From assembly GCA_031255815.1 (NCBI GenBank), contig JAIRRU010000215.1, positions 1 to 14,205 on the forward strand: DNA of 14,205 nucleotides, given 5' to 3'. Shown piece after piece: positions 1 through 6,006 of this stretch. A program made the position numbers and the translations under genes. The notes below the pieces were generated by a model. It was not told the DNA's origin. It saw only the letters and a program-made list of their open reading frames with translations, and ran no database searches. This DNA comes from Treponema sp. (lineage in GTDB: Bacteria > Spirochaetota > Spirochaetia > Treponematales > Breznakiellaceae). Each line of letters starts with the position of its first letter. The first letter of the stretch is position 1.

Positions 1-666
1 TTATTGGGGCATTCCTGGGGTTCCTTTCTGGTGCAGAACTATATCGAGAGTTCCGGCGGCCTGAATGAGGGGGGGAAGGATCTGGCCGGCTGTGCCCTCT
101 CGGGAACCCGGGGCCCCGACGGCGTTAGAATACGGTTTGGCGCGTCCCTTCTGGCCTTTATTGCCCGTCTTGCCGGTTCCCGGCGTTTTTCCGCCGCGGC
201 CAGGGCGGTGGCGGACGGCCCCTACAACAGGCCCTTCCGGCCGAACCGTACTTCCTTTGACTGGCTTTCCCGGGACAAGGAAGAGGTAGACCGTTTTGTT
301 GAGGATCCCCTTTGCGGGACTCTCTGTTCTGCCGGGTTTTACCGGGATCTGGTGAGCCTCCTGGAACACATCCACCGGAGGGAATGTATAGAACGGATAG
401 ACCGCCGGCTGCCTTTTTATATTTTCGCCGGCAGCGCGGATCCGGTAGGGGAAATGGGGGCGAGCCCCACAGCCCTGGTGGAGACCTACCGGGCTCTGGG
501 GATTAAGGATATCGAATTCACCCTGTACCCCGAAGCCCGGCACGAGACGCTGAACGAGACCAACCGGGACGAGGTAATGGAAAATCTGCTTACCTGGGTG
601 CTGAAGCATATTCCGGAACCGGGCGCGAAGCCGCCGGAGCCGGACGGGGTTCCGCCTGCCCGGTGA
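1..666 (+). CDS. Alpha/beta hydrolase (serine lipase/lysophospholipase-like), 5' truncated by window edge
   Basis: The gene is cut by the left edge. The frame is open from base 1 and the true start lies upstream; the TTG at base 4 is internal. The first visible residues, LLGHSWGS, are a GxSxG nucleophile elbow, with the putative catalytic Ser at bases 13-15. The rest of the triad is visible: Asp in FAGSADPV (439-441) and His in EARHET (541-543). A lid-like stretch containing NRPFRPNRTSFDWLSRD lies between them. This arrangement fits the Hydrolase_4/monoglyceride lipase-lysophospholipase group, which cleaves acyl esters; the substrate cannot be told from sequence. Only about 220 residues are present, so roughly the first third (strands before the elbow, oxyanion hole) is missing. 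The tail is Pro-rich (EPGAKPPEPDGVPPAR). pcnB begins 21 bp downstream in the same frame, so the two are probably cotranscribed. Confidence 0.85.
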   Translation, partial: LLGHSWGSFLVQNYIESSGGLNEGGKDLAGCALSGTRGPDGVRIRFGASLLAFIARLAGSRRFSAAARAVADGPYNRPFRPNRTSFDWLSRDKEEVDRFVEDPLCGTLCSAGFYRDLVSLLEHIHRRECIERIDRRLPFYIFAGSADPVGEMGASPTALVETYRALGIKDIEFTLYPEARHETLNETNRDEVMENLLTWVLKHIPEPGAKPPEPDGVPPAR

Positions 667-687
667 GCAAAAGTTTTTGGGGGAATC

Positions 688-1992
688 TTGCGCATTCGTT
701 ATTCAAGGGGAAAAAATGGTAATCCGGTTAAGAAAGCGGTTGTTTATACCCAAGATGAACACGGCATTTCTTTTTCCGATGTAGACAGGGATGCCGTTAG
801 TATCACTGAGAGACTTAAGGCGGCCGGTTACGAAACCTACATTGTAGGAGGCGCGGTAAGGGATCTCATTCTGGGGAAGAAGCCCAAGGATTTCGATATC
901 GTCAGTTCGGCGAGCCCTACCAGGATAAAGAAACTGTGCCGTAACGCCCGGATCATCGGACACCGCTTCCGGCTGGTTCACGTATACGCGGGGAAAAAAA
1001 TATTTGAGGTTTCCACCTTCCGATCCCTGAAGGAGGGCCCCACCAGCAATGTCTTCGGCACCATTGAGGAAGACGTGCTGCGCAGGGATTTTACCCTCAA
1101 CGCGCTGTTCTACGATCCGGGCAAACAGATCGTGATCGATTTTGTCGGCGGGATGAAGGATATCCGGGAAAAGCGGATACGGCCCATTATCCCCTTAAAA
1201 ACCATCTTCCAGGATGATCCGGTACGGATGATCCGGGCGGTAAAATACGGGGCCGCCGCTGGTTTTAAGCTGCCCCTTACCCTGCGCTGGCGGATAAAAA
1301 AAGAATCCCCCCTGCTTGCCGACGTTTCTTCGTCCCGGCTTACGGAGGAGATTGGCAAGATTGTCCGTTCGTCCCAGGCGGCGCTGATCGTTACGCGGCT
1401 TGAGGCCATGGGCCTCTACCGCTACCTCCAGCCCGAGGCTTCGGCGCTGATGAAGGGGAAACCCGGTTTCCGGGAAGCCTATATCGGCGGTTTTGAGGCC
1501 GCCGCCGCGGGGGAGGAAGCGGAAAAACCCGGCCGGCTTATGAGCGCCCTGATCCGCCCCTACCTTGAAGGCATAGGCGGCTGGGATGCCGAAGATCCGC
1601 AGGAATACTACAAAACCCTCTTTGCGGCGGCCCGGCGCTTCGTGCTTCCCATGAACCCGCCCCGGGCGGAGCTTGATCAGGCGGTGCGGCTTATATTTGC
1701 CGAACACGGCGTTACGGTGAAACGTTCCCGCTTCCCCGTCCGGCTGCGGGACGGGGGAGAGGAGGGCGAAGTTCCCGGTTCCGGGCTTCCGGGAAACCCT
1801 GAAGCCGCGCCGGGCCGGGGAAGCCCGGTGAAACGGCGGGGGAAGCCCGAAGCCGCCGGGGGGGAACCTGCCCCGGACGCCGCCCCGGCCCCCCGCAAGC
1901 GCCGCCGCCGGAAAAAGCGGAAAAGCCCCGGAAGCGGAGAGGCCGCCGCCTCTTCAAGCGGTTCAGGCGAAACCGGCGGCGCGGCGCCTTAG
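688..1992 (+). CDS. pcnB: Poly(A) polymerase I (polynucleotide adenylyltransferase, PcnB)
   Basis: This 434-aa nucleotidyltransferase adds 3' poly(A) tails to RNA, which in bacteria promotes decay. Visible motifs are the class II core YIVGGAVRDLILGKKPKDFD (residues 51-70) with metal-binding Asp68 and Asp70, then RNARIIGHRFRLVHV (about 86-100), RRDFTLNALFYD (about 132-143) and DDPVRMIRAVKYG (about 176-188). The RFRLVHV block after the active site is typical of poly(A) polymerase I and argues against a CCA-adding enzyme. About 50 residues (RYSRGKNGNPVKKAVVYTQ onward) precede the core. The start is TTG at 688; no ATG or GTG lies in frame before the core, and GGGGGA sits just upstream with short spacing. 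The C-terminal ~80 residues are disordered and basic (RKRRRRKKRK), coded by very G+C-rich DNA; E. coli PAP I also ends in a basic tail. It converges on the LacI gene with a 17-bp gap. Confidence 0.9.
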   Translation: MRIRYSRGKNGNPVKKAVVYTQDEHGISFSDVDRDAVSITERLKAAGYETYIVGGAVRDLILGKKPKDFDIVSSASPTRIKKLCRNARIIGHRFRLVHVYAGKKIFEVSTFRSLKEGPTSNVFGTIEEDVLRRDFTLNALFYDPGKQIVIDFVGGMKDIREKRIRPIIPLKTIFQDDPVRMIRAVKYGAAAGFKLPLTLRWRIKKESPLLADVSSSRLTEEIGKIVRSSQAALIVTRLEAMGLYRYLQPEASALMKGKPGFREAYIGGFEAAAAGEEAEKPGRLMSALIRPYLEGIGGWDAEDPQEYYKTLFAAARRFVLPMNPPRAELDQAVRLIFAEHGVTVKRSRFPVRLRDGGEEGEVPGSGLPGNPEAAPGRGSPVKRRGKPEAAGGEPAPDAAPAPRKRRRRKKRKSPGSGEAAASSSGSGETGGAAP

Positions 1993-2009
1993 ACAAACAG
2001 CGCCCCGCT

Positions 2010-3011
2010 TTACAGCTGCCTGACGCTGTCCCTGGCAACAAGGGATGTGTTTACCGCGATACGGATGCTTTCCGATCTGTCCCCGTTGATCCTTTTAAGA
2101 AGCCGTTCCACCGCCAGAACCCCCAGGTTCCTCTTGGGAACCCGCATGGTTGAGAGGGGAGGGTCGATGAGGGAAGAAGCGGGAATATCATCGAAGCCGA
2201 TAATGGAAACATCGTTGGGGACATGGTATCCCGCTTCCCGGAGGGCCCGGATGCAGGAGACAGCTATGATGTCGTTGTCGGCAAAGTAAGCGCTGGGTAT
2301 CTCGGGCGTCAGGGCCAGGTATTTTTTCATGTCTTCATAGGCCCCGTCGGAAGTGGAGGATATGGACACGGTATACTTGGGATCCATCCGCTTACCCGCC
2401 GCTTTAAGGTAGCCGTCCCGGCGTTCAAAAAAATTATTGATCCCCACGCTGGAACGGAGATGGCCGATTTTTGTATGCCCCATCCGTTCCAGATACTTAA
2501 CCGCACCTATGGAACCCTGGATGTTGTTTATTGTAATGCTGTCCATATCAACATCGTCAAAAGTATTATCCAGAATAACCATGGGAATTTGCAGCGCCAT
2601 AAAACGATCGATGTCGGCAGACATCATTTCTGTGGCCAGTAGAATGACGCCTCTGGACGAGGGGGAGGAAATCGCGCTAAGCTGCTGCAGGCTGTTATAG
2701 GATTCGTAAAAATATGAAATAACCAGGCTAAAGTCGTCCTTCCGGGTTTCCATTTCGATACCCTGGATCAGCTCCGCGAAGAAGGGCGTGTCGCTTACCA
2801 CATCGCCGTGTTTCTTATAGATAACCAGCGTAAGGCTTTTTACAGACGCCGGATTCGGGCGCTGCTGCTTTTCATATCCCATCTGCTTTGCCAGACAGAG
2901 GATCTTTTTCCGCGTCCCTTCCCCCACGCCGGGCCGGTTGTTGAGTACCATTGAGACGGTCGCGGCGGAGACGCCGACGATGCGGGCAATTTCGTTAGCG
3001 GTTACCGGCAT
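2010..3011 (-). CDS. LacI-family transcriptional regulator
   Basis: This is a 333-aa one-component sugar-responsive regulator. Residues 4-24 (TANEIARIVGVSAATVSMVL) form the LacI helix-turn-helix, followed by NNRPGVGEGTRKKIL and a hinge region. From about residue 58 (SLTLVIYKK) comes a periplasmic-binding-protein-like effector domain, including GVILLATEM, PMVILDN, YFADNDIIAVSCIRAL and DVSIIGFDDIPAS, all typical of the family. The start was set at ATG 3011 because LacI proteins begin at the HTH. The frame stays open 46 codons further upstream, but those codons come from an 18-bp tandem repeat and a promoter. No Shine-Dalgarno precedes this ATG; a TTTACA-N18-TATACT promoter ends 6 bases before it, so the mRNA may be leaderless. 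It lies downstream of the glycosidase operon behind a likely terminator. Control of that operon is inferred from position; the ligand is unknown. Confidence 0.9.
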   Translation of the reverse strand: MPVTANEIARIVGVSAATVSMVLNNRPGVGEGTRKKILCLAKQMGYEKQQRPNPASVKSLTLVIYKKHGDVVSDTPFFAELIQGIEMETRKDDFSLVISYFYESYNSLQQLSAISSPSSRGVILLATEMMSADIDRFMALQIPMVILDNTFDDVDMDSITINNIQGSIGAVKYLERMGHTKIGHLRSSVGINNFFERRDGYLKAAGKRMDPKYTVSISSTSDGAYEDMKKYLALTPEIPSAYFADNDIIAVSCIRALREAGYHVPNDVSIIGFDDIPASSLIDPPLSTMRVPKRNLGVLAVERLLKRINGDRSESIRIAVNTSLVARDSVRQL

Positions 3012-3017
3012 ACTGTC

Positions 3018-3047
3018 AGTATAAATGAAAGCGGTACCGGCTGTAAA
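3018..3047 (-). promoter_or_regulatory. Sigma70-type promoter of the LacI gene
   Basis: Read on the minus strand, TTTACA (3042-3047, 5/6 match to TTGACA) is followed by an 18-base spacer and TATACT (3018-3023, 5/6 match to TATAAT). The expected transcription start, 6-7 bases after the -10, falls on or next to the LacI ATG at 3011. Spacing and hexamers are good, and a terminator upstream makes an independent promoter sensible. No transcript data are available. Confidence 0.6.
3032..3039. promoter_or_regulatory. Candidate operator: CGGTACCG palindrome inside the LacI promoter spacer
   Basis: A perfect 8-bp palindrome, CGGTACCG, lies between the -35 and -10 hexamers of the LacI gene promoter, a position where a bound repressor would block RNA polymerase. 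LacI-family genes are often autoregulated through such sites. The palindrome is short and the DNA G+C-rich, so chance is a real alternative. Confidence 0.3.
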
Positions 3048-3097
3048 GCCCGGGAACAGGATGAACGCAGAGAAATGAAAATTACCCGGCAACGGCA

Positions 3098-3151
3098 CGA
3101 ACACCGCAAGCGGTACAAACACCGCAAACGATACAAACACCGCGAACAAAA
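3098..3151. repeat. Three tandem copies of an 18-bp repeat upstream of the LacI gene
   Basis: Three adjacent 18-bp units (3098-3115, 3116-3133, 3134-3151) share the + strand core AACACCGC, each followed by A/G-rich bases. On the minus strand the unit reads GCGGTGTTYGTRYCGYTK, and the middle copy contains inverted half-sites GCGGT-N6-ACCGC. The array sits between the operon terminator, overlapping its tail, and the LacI promoter. It could be a set of regulator half-sites or simple slippage DNA. Confidence 0.6.
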
Positions 3152-3168
3152 CAGGGAGGCCCCCTCCC
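3145..3168 (-). terminator. Rho-independent terminator of the glycosidase operon
   Basis: On the minus strand, 45 bases after the GH78 stop codon, GGGAGG-GGG-CCTCCC forms a perfect 6-bp stem with a 3-base loop (3154-3168). It is followed by the U-rich run TGTTTTGTT (3145-3153). The stem is short but nearly all G:C. It would separate the operon from the LacI gene downstream, which has its own promoter. Confidence 0.55.
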
Positions 3169-3213
3169 CGCGCGTTTATCCCGGCCCGGCGGATCTTTTT
3201 CCGTTTACCAGTA

Positions 3214-5994
3214 TCAGTGTTTCAGCGCGGCGCTGAGTTTTTCGGAAAGGGATTCTCCCTCTTCTTTGCTCAGGCTCAGGAAACCCTCGCGGATAAAATC
3301 GTTTATGCTCCGCTCTCCGGCCAGCATGGGAAAAAGCATCATACCGCTAAACTCCGGGTAGTGTTCTTTTAATACCGCGACGGCGGCCGGGCTCCGGTAT
3401 ATTTCGCTTAAAGGGGTATCCATGTTAAGCTCTTTCCCCCGGTTGTTTGGAAAATACCGGAAGCTGTATTCGCCGGAGGGGAGTTCCCGTACCGGATTAT
3501 CCCCGGTGTAAGGCAGAACACATTCGGCGACAGCCCCGAAGGGAACCGTAAAGTTCAGCTCAAGTTCCCCGCTTTCAAGGTATGCCCAGGAACTTTTTAT
3601 GAGGCCCAGGGGGGACGCGAACTCGGCCCTGATTTTTCCGAGGGTTTCGGAGGGCTGCGGGGCCAGGCGGAAACGCCTGAAACCGGGGCTGTCTTCCAGG
3701 GGGTTTATCCCGGCCGCGTTCCGGTAAAGCCATTCCACGATGGAACCGTAGGAATAATGATTCAGGGAGTTCATCCCCGTGTCGCTGATAGAACCGTCGG
3801 GCAGTATGGAATTCCAGCGTTCCCAGATGGTGGTGGCCCCCATGTTGATCTCGTAAAGCCAGCTTGGAAAATCTTCCTGCAAAAGGAGCCGGTAAGCAAT
3901 ATCGTTGCTCCCCGTCCCGGAAAGAACCCTGCAGAGATACGGGGTGCCGATAAACCCGGTCCTGAGATGGTAATTTGTCTCTTTGAGTTTCATGCGCAGC
4001 GCGTAAGCGTTCCTCTCCCGCCATTCGGGGGGCAGGATCTCCATGTACAGGGCCAGGACATAGGCCGTCTGGGTCGTAAGGGCAAGCCTGCCCGAAGGGC
4101 TGAAGTATTCGCGGAGAATAGCGGAACGGATCTCTCCGGCCAGCCGCGTGTAACGATCCTCGTCTTCCTTCAGGTTTAAAACCTTTGCCGCCTTTGCCGT
4201 AAGCGTTACCGAGTAAAAGTAGAAACAGCTTGCCAAATAGGTATGCTCGGTGCCGCCGAAGCGGTTGCCTATGGGGTCTTCGTTGTCCAGGGAAAGCCAG
4301 TCGCCGTAATGGAAACTGCCCCTCCACAGGCGGGTGTTCCCCGTTTCCCCGTCATGCCGTCTGAGAAAATCGGCCCAGCTTTTCATGTTTTCGTAGTGAA
4401 GGGCCAGCAGGTACCTGTCGCCGTAACGCACATACAGGTTCCAGGGAATAATCGCGGCCCCGTCCCCCCAGGCGCAGGCGCCCGTCTGGCTTACGTCGTG
4501 TTTGGGTATTACCACAGGAACATTACCGTCCAGAGCCCGCTGTTCCAGCAGCATGTCGTAGCAGAACTTGGAGAAGAAGCTTGCCACATCCATGTTAAAC
4601 GCGGCGGTGCCGAAGAAAACCTGTGCGTCTCCCGTCCAGCCCATTCTTTCGTCCCGCTGGGGGCAGTCGGTGGGCACGTCCAGAAAGTTTCCCCGCTGGC
4701 CCCAGAGGGTGTTTTCAAAAAGCCGGTTTACCTTGGGATTACCCGTTTCTATCCTGCCGGCGGGCCTGAGATCCGAATACAGCACCAGCCCGGTAAAATC
4801 CTCCGGATCCGCCCGGCCGCTCCATTTTGTCAGCTTGACGTACCTGAACCCGAAAAAAGTAAAGAGGGGGCTTACGTTCTTTTCCTTACCGTCGCTTTTA
4901 TACCGGTATTCGGCCAGGGCGGTTCTCAGGTTATCCCGGTAGAAGTTGCCGCCCTGCAGGACTTCTCCAAACTGGAGATGTATCTCCTCCCCCTCAGGCA
5001 GGCGGTTTTTAAACTCAAGCCAGCCCACCATGTTCTGCCCCATGTCCAGTACCGATTCCCCGGCGGGGGTTTTGATAAGGGCCGCCGGCTTTATCCGCTG
5101 CATGATCCTGATGCCCGGCGAACGCCTGGCCTCCAGGGGCGCCTTTATGTTTTTCTGTATTTTTACCGGATACTCTTCCCCCCCGTTCAGGGTATCGTCG
5201 CGGTTCTCCCCGTCAAAAATGCCGCTGCTCAAGATAGCCGAACGTCTTGCCTTCCAGGCTCCGGCGTTGCTCGCAAAGAATCCTTCGCTGCCGTCTTCGT
5301 AGACAAGGCGGATCTCCGCGATACAGGCAAATTCTTCGCCGTACCGGAAACGGGTCTTCCGGCTGAGCCCGTACCTGCCCTTGTACCAGCCGTTACCCAG
5401 AAACACTTCTATACGGTTGCTTCCTTCCCGGATCTGCCCGCTAATATCAAAGCTCTGGTAAGGCAGCCATTTGTCATAGGCGCAGAGCCCGGGGGATAAT
5501 GTTTCATCGCCGGTTTTTGAACCGTTGATCAGGAGTTCGTAGAGGCCCAATCCGCAGATGTAGATTCGGGCGGCCTTTACCTTCCGGGGAACGGAAATGT
5601 CGGTATAAAGAACGGGATGCCAGTCGCTGCTGAAAGCCGGGCTTATCCATTCGGCCTCCCAGCCTTCTTCAAGTTTCCCGGTTTCAAACCACGCGATCCC
5701 GCTTTGCCCTTTTTCATCCCCTATTTCCGCGCTTACCCGCCAGTAGTAACGGGTGCGGGGAAGGTAACCAGCCGCCGGAAGGGGGTAGCAGATATTGTCT
5801 ATATCATTTCTAAGGCCGCTGTCAAAAATAAGGCGGGAAAAATTTTCGTCTTCCGCCAGCTCGACGCGGAATCCGGCGGCTCCCTCAGCTTTCCTGTCCG
5901 TTTCTATTACCCACGACAGGCGCGGGATTTCCCCCAGCCAGAACCCCAGGGGGTTTTCAATATGGTTGGTTAGCATGCTGCTGATACGTATCAT
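3214..5994 (-). CDS. GH78 alpha-L-rhamnosidase (cytoplasmic)
   Basis: This 926-aa inverting glycosidase releases terminal alpha-L-rhamnose. The GH78 order is visible: N-terminal beta domains, including a Fn3-like start (about 1-110) and a sugar-binding-like domain (about 120-290, with LYELLINGSKTGDETLSPG); a beta-sandwich with VLDMGQNMVGWLEF (about 315-328); the catalytic (alpha/alpha)6 barrel (about 415-765); and a C-terminal beta domain. LDVPTDCPQRDERMGWTGD (438-456) carries the catalytic-acid motif with Asp443 and Glu449. GATTIWERW (719-727) carries Glu725, matching the general base of characterised members. There is no signal peptide, so it acts in the cytoplasm. A strong GGAGG lies 6 bases before ATG 5994, and the stop of the preceding gene is 12 bp upstream. 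Residues ~853-926 form an extra helical tail not part of core GH78. This is the last gene before the terminator at 3145-3168. Confidence 0.93.
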   Translation of the reverse strand: MIRISSMLTNHIENPLGFWLGEIPRLSWVIETDRKAEGAAGFRVELAEDENFSRLIFDSGLRNDIDNICYPLPAAGYLPRTRYYWRVSAEIGDEKGQSGIAWFETGKLEEGWEAEWISPAFSSDWHPVLYTDISVPRKVKAARIYICGLGLYELLINGSKTGDETLSPGLCAYDKWLPYQSFDISGQIREGSNRIEVFLGNGWYKGRYGLSRKTRFRYGEEFACIAEIRLVYEDGSEGFFASNAGAWKARRSAILSSGIFDGENRDDTLNGGEEYPVKIQKNIKAPLEARRSPGIRIMQRIKPAALIKTPAGESVLDMGQNMVGWLEFKNRLPEGEEIHLQFGEVLQGGNFYRDNLRTALAEYRYKSDGKEKNVSPLFTFFGFRYVKLTKWSGRADPEDFTGLVLYSDLRPAGRIETGNPKVNRLFENTLWGQRGNFLDVPTDCPQRDERMGWTGDAQVFFGTAAFNMDVASFFSKFCYDMLLEQRALDGNVPVVIPKHDVSQTGACAWGDGAAIIPWNLYVRYGDRYLLALHYENMKSWADFLRRHDGETGNTRLWRGSFHYGDWLSLDNEDPIGNRFGGTEHTYLASCFYFYSVTLTAKAAKVLNLKEDEDRYTRLAGEIRSAILREYFSPSGRLALTTQTAYVLALYMEILPPEWRERNAYALRMKLKETNYHLRTGFIGTPYLCRVLSGTGSNDIAYRLLLQEDFPSWLYEINMGATTIWERWNSILPDGSISDTGMNSLNHYSYGSIVEWLYRNAAGINPLEDSPGFRRFRLAPQPSETLGKIRAEFASPLGLIKSSWAYLESGELELNFTVPFGAVAECVLPYTGDNPVRELPSGEYSFRYFPNNRGKELNMDTPLSEIYRSPAAVAVLKEHYPEFSGMMLFPMLAGERSINDFIREGFLSLSKEEGESLSEKLSAALKH

Positions 5995-6006
5995 CTTATA
6001 CCTCCA

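Noticed and set aside
1975..2012. Bidirectional terminator at the pcnB/LacI convergent junction
   Set aside because: Only a weak GGCGC/GCGCC pair with a 12-base loop and no T-tract could be found.
3012..3149. 46-residue N-terminal extension of the LacI protein
   Set aside because: It is coded by the 18-bp repeats and the promoter, is hydrophobic (AVFVPL repeats), and LacI proteins begin at the HTH.
3098..3151. CRISPR array
   Set aside because: Units are directly adjacent 18-mers with no spacers, and no cas genes are nearby.
4243..5499. Long open frame on the + strand (418 codons) antisense to GH78
   Set aside because: Pro/Gly/Val-rich composition with no domain; it is the mirror of a G+C-rich real gene. 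The same applies to other long antisense frames, such as 7189-7992 and 8175-8894.
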